Shown: positions 1 to 7,447 of the stretch, one piece after another
Layout: every line of letters starts with the position of its first letter
How positions within the stretch are numbered: the stretch's first letter is position 1
Assembly (NCBI GenBank): GCA_964631175.1
Contig: CAZVWH010000035.1
Span: 1-26,876, forward strand
Length of the DNA: 26,876 nt
Reading direction: 5' to 3'
Source: CAZVWH01 sp964631175
Lineage (GTDB): Bacteria > Planctomycetota > Phycisphaerae > Sedimentisphaerales > Anaerobacaceae
Program-made: the position numbers and the translations under genes
Notes under the pieces: model-generated
Told to the model about the DNA's origin: nothing
What the model saw: the letters and a program-made list of their open reading frames with translations, nothing else
The model's database searches: none

Positions 1-1452
1 GCATTAACGCTACCATTTGCAGCAAGTAGCCCCTATCCAGCTAATAACGCCATAGGAGTCAGACAGACACCTACTCTTCGGTGGACCGCAGGTGATGGCG
101 CTGTCCAGCATAATGTGTACTTCGGTACTGATGAGACGTCTGTGGATAGTGCTGATACAACAACTCCTGATATCTATCGCGGACAGCAGGACCTGGAAAA
201 TACCGAATATATCCCCGCCGAAGCTCCTCTTCAGTGGGGCCAGACTTACTACTGGCGAATTGATGAGGTCGAGGCTGATGGGACTATACGTAAAGGTAGT
301 ATCTGGAACTTTACGGTGGCTGATTATTTAATAGTGGAAGACTTTGAAGACTATAATGACACTACTAATAGGATATACGGCACATGGAAAGACTACTATG
401 TGAACAATACCGGCATGACTGTGGGTCACTATGAGGCTCCGTATGCCGAGCGAAGTATTGTTCACAACGGCCGTCAAGCCATGTACATGCGTTACGACAA
501 TGATGGTACCGTGAATGAGGGAACCGGTCTTGAGCAGAGTGGTACACTCTTTTATTCAGAAACTGAACGACAGTGGACGGACCCACAAGATTGGACCAGA
601 GAAGGCGTTGAGTCTTTAACGCTGTGGTTCAGGGGCATACCGGCGTTTTTTGGCAGCTTCACATTGGGTCCGCCAATTACGATGACTGCTGGCGGTGCAG
701 ATATCTGGGATACGGCTGACGAGTTCCACTTCGCCTATAAGCAACTCACCGGCGCAGGGAGCATAACAGCGCAGATAGTCAGTGTCAGCAACACAGACCC
801 TTGGGCTAAGGCTGGAGTTATGATTCGCGAGTCGCTGCAGCCAGGCTCCGTAAACGCTATGGTGGTCGTCACGCCGGGTAGTGGAGTTTCCTTCCAGCGC
901 CGTCTAACTACTAACGGCGAAAGCGAGTCAGATACAACAGTTGGCATCACCGCTCCACAGTGGGTGAAACTGACCCGTAGCGGCAATACATTAACTGCCG
1001 AATATTCAGCGGACGGAGCTAACTGGGAGACAATCAGTACGGCGACGGTTCCCATGCTTACGGATGTTTATATAGGCTTGTGCCTGACCAGCCATAACGT
1101 CGATGAAACGTGCACAGCCGATTTTTCTAATGTTACCACGACAGGCACGGTCACAGGCGATTGGCAGTCGCAGGATATCGGCATAGAAGGTAACGTTGCT
1201 GAGCAGTTATATGTAGCTTTAGAGGATAGCACCGGCAATAGTGCGGTTATTACACATCCGGATCCGAATGCATCAGCTACACCAAGCTGGGCAGAGTGGA
1301 ATATTCCTTTTGCCGACTTTACCGGCGTGAATCCACAGGCTATCAAGAAGATGACCATTGGTGTCGGCGATAGAGCCAACACACAGCCCGGTGGTGCAGG
1401 TGATCTGTACATTGATGACATTGGGTTACATCTTCCGGAGCCGGCAGAATAG
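1..1452 (+). CDS. Exported beta-sandwich (Fn3 / jelly-roll) protein, 5'-truncated
   Basis: The frame is open from the first base of the window and ends at TAG 1450-1452, so only the C-terminal 483 codons are present and the true start lies outside. The first ~105 residues form an Fn3-like module common in planctomycete surface proteins (TPTLRWTAGDGAVQHNVYFG, then YYWRIDEVEADG). From about residue 108 (VEDFEDYND) a jelly-roll region follows. It contains a DUF1349/LamG-like segment with the WVKLTRSGNTLTAEYSADG signature at about residues 320-340. The last ~90 residues (LYIDDIGLHLPEPAE end) look like a further carbohydrate-binding-type domain. There is no catalytic motif I recognise and no PEP-CTERM or sorting tail. 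The role is probably polysaccharide binding or surface attachment. The fold is inferred from sequence character; the substrate is unknown. Confidence 0.75.
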   Translation, partial: ALTLPFAASSPYPANNAIGVRQTPTLRWTAGDGAVQHNVYFGTDETSVDSADTTTPDIYRGQQDLENTEYIPAEAPLQWGQTYYWRIDEVEADGTIRKGSIWNFTVADYLIVEDFEDYNDTTNRIYGTWKDYYVNNTGMTVGHYEAPYAERSIVHNGRQAMYMRYDNDGTVNEGTGLEQSGTLFYSETERQWTDPQDWTREGVESLTLWFRGIPAFFGSFTLGPPITMTAGGADIWDTADEFHFAYKQLTGAGSITAQIVSVSNTDPWAKAGVMIRESLQPGSVNAMVVVTPGSGVSFQRRLTTNGESESDTTVGITAPQWVKLTRSGNTLTAEYSADGANWETISTATVPMLTDVYIGLCLTSHNVDETCTADFSNVTTTGTVTGDWQSQDIGIEGNVAEQLYVALEDSTGNSAVITHPDPNASATPSWAEWNIPFADFTGVNPQAIKKMTIGVGDRANTQPGGAGDLYIDDIGLHLPEPAE

Positions 1453-1478
1453 CGGTTGCAAACGAAGGCGAATTGGTT

Positions 1479-1519
1479 CAGGGCCTATACCGAGTGATTC
1501 GGTATAGGCCCTGTTTTTT
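1479..1519 (+). terminator. Strong intrinsic terminator after the beta-sandwich gene
   Basis: A perfect 13-bp stem (1481-1493 with 1499-1511) has a 5-base loop. It extends to 15 bp with CA/TG at the base and runs into TGTTTTTT. It lies 27 bases after the stop codon, so it closes the upstream unit and separates it from the sugar-oxidation cluster. Confidence 0.9.
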
Positions 1520-1639
1520 GGAATTGTGTGCTTATTCCCGCTTTTATCTTTCCCAGTCTTTCAGGCTGAGCTTGTGTAGCATGTAGTATTGGGTTAAGGT
1601 TTTCCAGATTCAACAACTTGTAATCTCAGGAAATTTGAA

Positions 1640-1667
1640 TTGCTTCACAGACTGTGCCGGTTATAAT
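1640..1667 (+). promoter_or_regulatory. Candidate sigma-70 promoter for the sugar-oxidation cluster
   Basis: TTGCTT (1640-1645), a 16-base spacer and a perfect TATAAT (1662-1667) lie about 70 bases before the first gene of the cluster and after a terminator, which is where a promoter is expected. The -35 box is weak. Assignment is by pattern only. Confidence 0.45.
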
Positions 1668-1738
1668 AGAAATTTCTAAAAAGTCTGATAAGACGCATTT
1701 ATGGAACGTTTCTAATATTTGGATAAGGAGAATGATGT

Positions 1739-2749
1739 ATGGCTAGACCTGTTACACTTTTTACCGGACAGTGGGCGGATTTGCCTCTGGAAGTGTTGGT
1801 GGAAAAAGCAGCCGGCTGGGGATACGACGGCTTGGAATTGGCCTGCTGGGGCGACCACTTCGAGGTAGATATTGCCCTTAAAGACGACAATTACTGCAAG
1901 GCAAAGCGGCAGCTTCTGAAAAAATATGGTCTAAAGGTGTTCGCCATCTCGACGCATCTGGTCGGCCAGTGTGTGTGTGACAAAATTGACGAGCGTCATA
2001 AGGCTATTTTGCCGGCGGATGTTTGGGGCGACGGCAGTGCCGAAGGTGTCCATAAGCGCGCTGCCAAAAAGGTTATCCAAACCGCTAAAGCGGCTAAGAA
2101 GCTCGGCGTAAAAGTTGTTAATGGCTTCACAGGCAGCTCCATCTGGCACTTGCTTTATGCTTTCCCACCGACTTCGCCAAAGATGATTCAGGCAGGTTTC
2201 GATGACTTCGCCAAGCGATGGATGCCAATTCTGGATGCGTTCAAGGCTGAAGGTGTTAAGTTTGCTCTGGAAGTGCACCCGACAGAGATTGCTTTTGACA
2301 TCGCCTCGGCAAAGCGCGCCCTCGAAGCCGTCAAGGGTCATAAAGCCTTCGGCTTTAACTATGATCCGAGCCATCTTGGCTATCAGGGTGTGGACTATGT
2401 TAAGTTTATTCGCACTTTTCCTGATCGCATCTTCCATGCGCACATGAAGGATGCCTGGTGGGGTCACGGCGACGGCACGGTGGGTGTCTTTGGCGGCCAT
2501 ACAGAGTTCGCCGACCCACGTCGCTATTGGGATTTCCGCTCAATCGGCCACGGCGATATCAACTTCGAGGAAATCATCGTTGCCCTGAACGATATCGGCT
2601 ATCAGGGACCGCTTTCTATCGAGTGGGAGGACAGCCGTATGGATCGTGAGCACGGTGCCAAAGAAGCCTGCGAGGCTATCAAGAAGGCAGACTTTAAGCC
2701 GTCACAGCTTGCATTCGATGCGGCATTTGAGAAAAAGGAGAAAAGTTAA
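1739..2749 (+). CDS. Sugar phosphate isomerase/epimerase family TIM-barrel protein (AP_endonuc_2 fold)
   Basis: A 336-residue protein of the xylose isomerase-like TIM-barrel family (IolE / AP endonuclease 2 fold). Metal-binding positions typical of the family are visible: E178 in EVHP, D209 and H212 in NYDPSH, H235 in FHAHMKD and E295 in SIEWED. There is no signal peptide, so it is probably cytoplasmic. The start is set by AGGAG at 1726-1730, eight bases before ATG. It is the first gene of a same-strand run with Gfo/Idh/MocA and DUF1080 genes. In described 3-keto-glycoside pathways, members of this family act on the 3-keto or 2-hydroxy-3-keto-glycal intermediates (lyase or hydratase), so such a role is a reasonable inference. 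A plain ketose epimerase or inosose dehydratase-like activity is the alternative. The stop codon lies in the first unit of an octamer repeat. Confidence 0.85.
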   Translation: MARPVTLFTGQWADLPLEVLVEKAAGWGYDGLELACWGDHFEVDIALKDDNYCKAKRQLLKKYGLKVFAISTHLVGQCVCDKIDERHKAILPADVWGDGSAEGVHKRAAKKVIQTAKAAKKLGVKVVNGFTGSSIWHLLYAFPPTSPKMIQAGFDDFAKRWMPILDAFKAEGVKFALEVHPTEIAFDIASAKRALEAVKGHKAFGFNYDPSHLGYQGVDYVKFIRTFPDRIFHAHMKDAWWGHGDGTVGVFGGHTEFADPRRYWDFRSIGHGDINFEEIIVALNDIGYQGPLSIEWEDSRMDREHGAKEACEAIKKADFKPSQLAFDAAFEKKEKS

Positions 2750-2835
2750 TTAGTTCATTAGTTGATTAGTTAATTGGTAACTTGTTTCGTCGAGTATATT
2801 TAATTCACTAATTCTCTAATTAACTAATCCGCTAA
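2746..2835 (+). repeat. Octamer-based palindromic spacer repeat
   Basis: Four 8-base units of TTNATTAG type start at the stop codon (TTAATTAG, TTCATTAG, TTGATTAG, TTAATTGG). After a short centre they are mirrored by ATTCACTA, ATTCTCTA, ATTAACTA, ATCCGCTA. The right arm is the approximate reverse complement of the left, so the spacer can fold into a long imperfect hairpin. It ends about 22 bases before the next start codon. Confidence 0.8.
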
Positions 2836-2857
2836 ACATCTTTCAGGGAATTAAATA

Positions 2858-4177
2858 ATGACCAGAGAAAAGCGTTTTAACCGGCGAGAGCTGCTCAAAG
2901 GGGCGGCTGGTACAGCGATTGGAGCAATCAGTTTTCCGTACATTGTGCAGTCAACAGCACTGGGTAAAGCCGGCAATACAGCTCCAAGCGAACGGATTAC
3001 TATGGGTTGCATCGGCGTGGGTTGGCAGGGGGGTACCAACTTAGACCGTTTTTTACAGGAAAACGATTGTCAGGTCGTAGCTATCTGTGATATTGATAAG
3101 AACCATTTACAGGAAGCGGTCAATCGTGTAAACGAACATTATGGTAATCAGGATTGTGCCGCTTATAAAGATTTCCGCGAGCTTTTAGCTCGGGACGACA
3201 TCGATACGGTTTCGCTGGGTTTGCCCGACCATTGGCACTCTATACCGGCTATAGAAGCTGCAAGGTCCGGCAAAGATATTTACGGTGAAAAGCCTCTTTC
3301 GCATACTCTTCGGCAAGGCCGTGCAATGTGTGATGCGGTAGCGCGTTACGGCAGAATATGGCAGACGGGTAGCTGGCAGCGGTCCGAGGCACACTTCCGG
3401 CGAGCGTGCGAGCTGGTGATAAACGGCCGAATCGGCAAGATTATCAAGGTCGAGGTAGGACTGCCTTCGGGTCATATGGATTTCGCCGGGACAAGGGGAC
3501 AGGAACAGATTGAGCCGGCGCCTGCGGAGCTGGATTATGACTTCTGGCTTGGGCCGGCTCTTTATGAGCCTTACTGCACGGCGCGGGTCCACAAGAACTG
3601 GCGGTGGCATCTCGACTATGGCGGCGGACAACTGATGGACTGGATCGGACACCACGTGGACATCGCGCATTGGGGGCTTGGCTTTGATTATGCCGGCCCT
3701 TATGAAATAGAAGGCTCCGGTGAATTCCCCAAAGACGGTCTTTGGAATAGCCCGACGAGGTATCGTCTAACGGCGAAATATCCCAATGATATTACGATGA
3801 TTATCGCCGGTGGACACTTTGACATCAGAAGCGGTACGAAGTGGATCGGCACAGACGGCTGGATATGGGTCAATCGAAACGACCAGTTACAGGCCGAGCC
3901 GATGGAGGTGCTCGATGAAAAAATTGGGCCTGATGAAATACATCTGTACAATTCACCCGGCCATTGGCGGAACTTTCTTGACTGTGTCAAGAGTCGCAAC
4001 GCCACGGTAGCGCCATGTGAAGTTGCGCACCGCTCAGCCACGCCGGGCCACCTCGGCCAGATTGCTATGCTGCTTGGACGAAAGATACGTTTTAATCCTA
4101 AAACAGAAGAGGTTATCAACGACCCAACCGCTGCGAGTCTGCTCGGCAAGGCTATGCGAAGCCCTTGGCATCTATGA
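2858..4177 (+). CDS. Tat-exported Gfo/Idh/MocA family oxidoreductase (paralogue 1)
   Basis: A 439-residue protein. An N-terminal twin-arginine motif (N-R9-R10-E-L-L-K) precedes a hydrophobic stretch (AAGTAIGAISFPYIV), predicting Tat export of a folded, cofactor-loaded enzyme. The Rossmann motif is G50-x2-G53-x-G55-x2-G58. E144-K145-P146 is the family catalytic lysine motif, and HHVDIAHW around residues 265-272 carries the usual active-site histidine. The family oxidises or reduces hydroxyls of sugars and cyclitols with NAD(P). Exported members are thought to work with tightly bound cofactor. CAGGGA precedes ATG by about 8 bases. It sits between the isomerase/epimerase and a close tandem paralogue, 28 bases upstream of the latter. 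The substrate cannot be read from sequence. Confidence 0.88.
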   Translation: MTREKRFNRRELLKGAAGTAIGAISFPYIVQSTALGKAGNTAPSERITMGCIGVGWQGGTNLDRFLQENDCQVVAICDIDKNHLQEAVNRVNEHYGNQDCAAYKDFRELLARDDIDTVSLGLPDHWHSIPAIEAARSGKDIYGEKPLSHTLRQGRAMCDAVARYGRIWQTGSWQRSEAHFRRACELVINGRIGKIIKVEVGLPSGHMDFAGTRGQEQIEPAPAELDYDFWLGPALYEPYCTARVHKNWRWHLDYGGGQLMDWIGHHVDIAHWGLGFDYAGPYEIEGSGEFPKDGLWNSPTRYRLTAKYPNDITMIIAGGHFDIRSGTKWIGTDGWIWVNRNDQLQAEPMEVLDEKIGPDEIHLYNSPGHWRNFLDCVKSRNATVAPCEVAHRSATPGHLGQIAMLLGRKIRFNPKTEEVINDPTAASLLGKAMRSPWHL

Positions 4178-4205
4178 AAAGCTTATAGTTCGTTTATAAG
4201 GTTAT

Positions 4206-5528
4206 ATGAAGATGATAGCGAAAAAATGTAACATTAATCGACGTCGATTCTTGAAAAAGTCAGCGGGTGTCACTATAGGTGCGGTAGCATTTCCGTATAT
4301 TGTCCCGGCTTCAGCGCTCGGAAACAACGCCAGTTTCGCGCCAAGCAATCGCATTACGATGGGCTGTATCGGAGTGGGCAGCCAGGGCACAAGCAATATG
4401 AAAGGATTCCTCGGCAAGAATGAAGTGCAGATTATTGCTGTTTGTGATGTAGATAAAAGGCATCTCAACTGGGCGAAGAGCAGAGTTGACAGTAGTTACA
4501 ACAATAACGACTGCAAGGCATATATAGATTTTCGTGAGGTAATTTCGAGGGATGATATTGATGTTTTATCGCTGGCACTGCCGGATCACTGGCACAGCAT
4601 TCCGGTTCTGATGGCTGCCCGAGCCGGAAAGGATATGTACGGCGAGAAACCTTTGGCACGAACGATTTACGAGGGCCAAATGATGGTCAAGGCCGTCCAG
4701 CGTTACGGCGTAATATGGCAGACGGGTAGCTGGCAGCGGTCGGTATATGATTTCCGTCGGGCAAGTGAGCTGGTTCGCAACGGTCGCATCGGCAAAGTGC
4801 ATACGGTAGAGGTGGGACTACCCACCGGCAGAGGTGGGGGCAATCACCCGGTTCGGCCTGTGCCGGAGAATCTGGATTGGAACTTCTGGCTGGGTCCGGC
4901 TCCCTGGAAGCCTTATCAGCCATTCGGCCAAGACGGCCCTCACTGGAACTGGCGATGGATAATGGATTATTCTGGTGGACAGCTTACCGACTGGGCGGGC
5001 CATCATGTCGATATCGCCCACTGGGCCTTGGGCCTGGATTACACCGGCCCGGTTGAGATTGAAGGTAAAGGCGTCTATCCCAGAGATGGAACTTTCGATG
5101 TCCCGACGCAGTATAAGTTTACCTGTAAGTATGCCAATGGTCTGACATTGACTGTGGCCAACGACCTGCAGCAACCCATGGGTATGGGCACTGTCTGGTA
5201 CGGTGAAAAAGGCTGGATCCACGTCAAACGTGGACTTCTTAAGGCCAGTGATGAGAAGATATTGAAAGAGGTGATTGGGCCTAATGAAGTCAAGTTATAC
5301 AGGAGCGATGATCATCAGCAGAACTTTTTGGATTGTGTCAGGAGCCGTAAAGAGACTATTGCACCCATAGAGATAGCACATCGCTCGATAAGTGTGGGGC
5401 TTTTGGGTGAGATTGCCATGCTGCTGGGCAGAAAGCTTCGATGGGATCCGGATAAGGAGCAGTTTATTAACGACGACATAGCGAACCGAATGCTTGGACG
5501 GTCAATGCGAAGCCCATGGCATTTATAA
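4206..5528 (+). CDS. Tat-exported Gfo/Idh/MocA family oxidoreductase (paralogue 2)
   Basis: A 440-residue close relative of the preceding gene, sharing nearly the same block order (ITMGCIGVG, LPDHWHSIP, GEKPL, IWQTGSWQRS, HHVDIAHW and the shared end MRSPWHL). The pair is therefore a tandem duplication. The twin-arginine motif is N-R12-R13-R14-F-L-K-K followed by a hydrophobic segment. The catalytic motif is E147-K148-P149. ATG at 4206 has a weak AAGG upstream; ATG at 4212 is possible but would only remove two residues. Divergence is concentrated in the middle (residues ~200-230, GRGGGNHPV), a likely substrate loop, which suggests different substrates or anomers. It should act outside the cytoplasm. 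Confidence 0.88.
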   Translation: MKMIAKKCNINRRRFLKKSAGVTIGAVAFPYIVPASALGNNASFAPSNRITMGCIGVGSQGTSNMKGFLGKNEVQIIAVCDVDKRHLNWAKSRVDSSYNNNDCKAYIDFREVISRDDIDVLSLALPDHWHSIPVLMAARAGKDMYGEKPLARTIYEGQMMVKAVQRYGVIWQTGSWQRSVYDFRRASELVRNGRIGKVHTVEVGLPTGRGGGNHPVRPVPENLDWNFWLGPAPWKPYQPFGQDGPHWNWRWIMDYSGGQLTDWAGHHVDIAHWALGLDYTGPVEIEGKGVYPRDGTFDVPTQYKFTCKYANGLTLTVANDLQQPMGMGTVWYGEKGWIHVKRGLLKASDEKILKEVIGPNEVKLYRSDDHQQNFLDCVRSRKETIAPIEIAHRSISVGLLGEIAMLLGRKLRWDPDKEQFINDDIANRMLGRSMRSPWHL

Positions 5529-5558
5529 AATTCGTTGTGCATACTGAAAGGAGCAAAG

Positions 5559-6527
5559 ATGAATCTGAAGTTACGAGTTCATAAAACTTTATTTTTTATC
5601 GCTCTGTGTGTGTTGCTATTAGCGAACAATTTGCTTTACTCATCTGCCGTTGGCGGACCTAAGCCCAGCCAGGAGGAAATTGCGAAAATGGAAGAGGCCG
5701 TGCCCGATAAGCCCATAATTCAACCTGCCAAGCCGAGGAAACTGCTGGTCTTTAATCTCTGCAAGGGATACAGACATAGCTCTATTGCCTACTGGGACAA
5801 GGTGCTTCAGATTATGGCTCAAAAAACAGGGGCATTTAGTGTAGTGATAAGTTCCGATATGGATGTCTTCAAGGCCGAGAATCTCAAGGATTTTGACGCG
5901 GTATGTTTTAATAACACGACGGCTCTGCCGTTCAGTCCCGAGAAGACGCCTGATTTATGTAAATCACTAATGGATTTTATCAAAGGCGGCAAAGGCATTA
6001 TTGGTATTCACGCGGCGACCGACAATTTCAATCAGTGGCCGGAGGCACAAGAAATGATGGGCGGCAAATTCAGCGGTCATCCGTGGACTGCAAACGGAAC
6101 ATGGGCAATAAAGATTGATGAGCCTAATCATCCGCTGATGGCGCCATTTGCAGGTGAGGGTTTTAAAATCAACGATGAGATATATCGCACGGAACCTCCG
6201 CTTTATTCGAGATCGAAGCAGCTTGTATTGATGAGTCTCGATTTGAGCGATGAGGCAACACAAAAACAAGCAGAAAAGCCCACCGATGCCGATACCGGCA
6301 TATCCTGGGTCAAGACCTGGGGCGAAGGGCGGCTGTTCTATTGCTCGCTCGGTCACAACCACGCTGTAACGTGGAATCCGCCCGTAGTGGAGCACTATTT
6401 GCGGGGCATCCAATTTGCATTGGGTGACCTCAAAGTTGACCCCGTTAGAAATCTCCCGTCGGAAATAGCTACGGAAAAAGAGAAAGGAAAAATTTCTAAT
6501 GGGGTTGATACGAAACCGGTTAAATAG
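5559..6527 (+). CDS. Secreted ThuA-domain protein
   Basis: A 322-residue ThuA-like (glutamine amidotransferase-fold) protein. I start it at ATG 5559 because AAAGGAG lies at 5547-5553; an upstream TTG (5535) is in frame but would place this ribosome site inside the gene. Residues ~8-30 form a Sec signal peptide (TLFFIALCVLLLANNLLYSSA). The ThuA domain runs from ~60 (KLLVFNLCKGYRHSS) through GGKGIIGIHAATDNF to WGEGRLFYCSLGHN and YLRGIQFALGDL. ThuA was named from trehalose utilisation in rhizobia, where it is genetically tied to 3-keto-disaccharide metabolism. That agrees with the neighbouring oxidoreductases, but its reaction here is unknown. The stop codon overlaps the next spacer repeat. Confidence 0.85.
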   Translation: MNLKLRVHKTLFFIALCVLLLANNLLYSSAVGGPKPSQEEIAKMEEAVPDKPIIQPAKPRKLLVFNLCKGYRHSSIAYWDKVLQIMAQKTGAFSVVISSDMDVFKAENLKDFDAVCFNNTTALPFSPEKTPDLCKSLMDFIKGGKGIIGIHAATDNFNQWPEAQEMMGGKFSGHPWTANGTWAIKIDEPNHPLMAPFAGEGFKINDEIYRTEPPLYSRSKQLVLMSLDLSDEATQKQAEKPTDADTGISWVKTWGEGRLFYCSLGHNHAVTWNPPVVEHYLRGIQFALGDLKVDPVRNLPSEIATEKEKGKISNGVDTKPVK

Positions 6528-6603
6528 TAATTGGTTAAATGGTAACTGGTCCCCAAGGGACTGGTTAAGTAATTAACAGTAACCAATTACCGGTTACTGG
6601 TTC
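6525..6603 (+). repeat. Palindromic TGGT-type spacer repeat
   Basis: It begins at the stop codon of the ThuA gene. Roughly 8-base units (TAATTGGT, TAAATGGT, AACTGGTC) are followed by the small inverted repeat GTCCC/GGGAC and then mirrored units (AACCAATTAC, CGGTTACTGG). GTAATTGGTT 6527-6536 is the exact reverse complement of 6581-6590. It has the same architecture as the spacers at 2746-2835 and 19193-19277. Confidence 0.75.
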
Positions 6604-6619
6604 TTGAAAGGAATTATAA

Positions 6620-7324
6620 ATGGCAGAATTACAAGAATTACTGGTTAAGGTAAAGACTTATGACTGGGGCCAAAGCCGATTGGCACTGACGGAGGTGGCT
6701 GAGGCTATAAAAGCAGCGCACGGCAACAAGAAGGAGCTGGCGAATATTGAGAAGAGTTTGCTTGAAGTGCTTGAATCGGATGCAAATCGAGCAGGAAAGC
6801 AGTTCGTTTGCAGACAATTGAGCATCATCGGCACCGAGCAGTCCGTGCCCACACTGGCCAAGATGCTTACCGATGAACAAAGCTGCGACATGGCAAGATT
6901 TGCCCTTGAGCACATACCGGGTGAAGCTGTGAATGAGGCTTTGCGGCAGGCTCTGCCCAAAACAAGCGGCAAGACCAAGGTCGGGATCACCGATTCGTTG
7001 GGCCAGCGAGGCGATAGCAAATCAGTTCCATTGCTTGAGGAGCTGATGAATGAAACAGAGCCGATGGTAGCCGAGGCCGCTATCAGCGCACTTGGGAAAA
7101 TCGCTTCTGCAGAAGCGACGGAAGCTCTGGCAAAAGCAAAGGACAAAGTCTCCGACAAGTTGAAAGTTGTTGCTCTGGATGCTTATCTTAAATGTGCGGA
7201 TCAACTGGTCGCACAGGACAAAAAGGCAAAGGCTTTAGCTATCTATAAAGAGCTTCAGAAGGAAGATATGCCAAAGCCGATTCGTACCGCAGCAGCGAAA
7301 GGCATGATTAGCGCGTTGAAATAG
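6620..7324 (+). CDS. HEAT-repeat protein, no signal peptide
   Basis: A 234-residue, almost all-helical protein with HEAT/PBS-lyase-type repeats. Examples are CRQLSIIGTEQSVPTLAKML at about residues 65-84, ITDSLGQRGDSKSVPLLEEL and AAISALGKIASAEATEALAK. AAAGGA (6607-6612) precedes ATG 6620 by 7 bases. The start MAELQELLVKVKTYDWG has no export signal, unlike the following HEAT protein. In planctomycetes such modules often sit beside or inside ThuA/DUF1080/cytochrome proteins and probably serve as scaffolds. No enzymatic function can be assigned. Confidence 0.75.
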   Translation: MAELQELLVKVKTYDWGQSRLALTEVAEAIKAAHGNKKELANIEKSLLEVLESDANRAGKQFVCRQLSIIGTEQSVPTLAKMLTDEQSCDMARFALEHIPGEAVNEALRQALPKTSGKTKVGITDSLGQRGDSKSVPLLEELMNETEPMVAEAAISALGKIASAEATEALAKAKDKVSDKLKVVALDAYLKCADQLVAQDKKAKALAIYKELQKEDMPKPIRTAAAKGMISALK

Positions 7325-7329
7325 TAAAG

Positions 7330-7440
7330 TAAACCAAGGATTGCAAGGATGAAACTTGTAGCTTGATTCTTGCTGCTTGGGCCTCGATTAGTATCGAGTG
7401 TCAAGTTTTAAGAAGCCAAATCCGCGAAGCTTGTGGTTTA
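7330..7440 (+). repeat. Nested inverted-repeat spacer
   Basis: The spacer between the two HEAT genes is framed by TAAACCA (7330-7336) and TGGTTTA (7434-7440). Inside are AAACTTG/CAAGTTT and CTCGAT/ATCGAG inverted pairs and a CTTG-rich repeat (TTGTAGCTTGATTCTTGC). It can fold as one nested hairpin. Confidence 0.6.
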
Positions 7441-7447
7441 AGAAAAG

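Noticed and set aside
735..1421. Long minus-strand frames opposite the beta-sandwich gene
   Set aside because: No family features; they are shadows of a well-supported coding frame.
2746..2835. CRISPR-like array from regular 8-base units
   Set aside because: Units are too short, have no spacers and are arranged as inverted arms; no cas genes are present.
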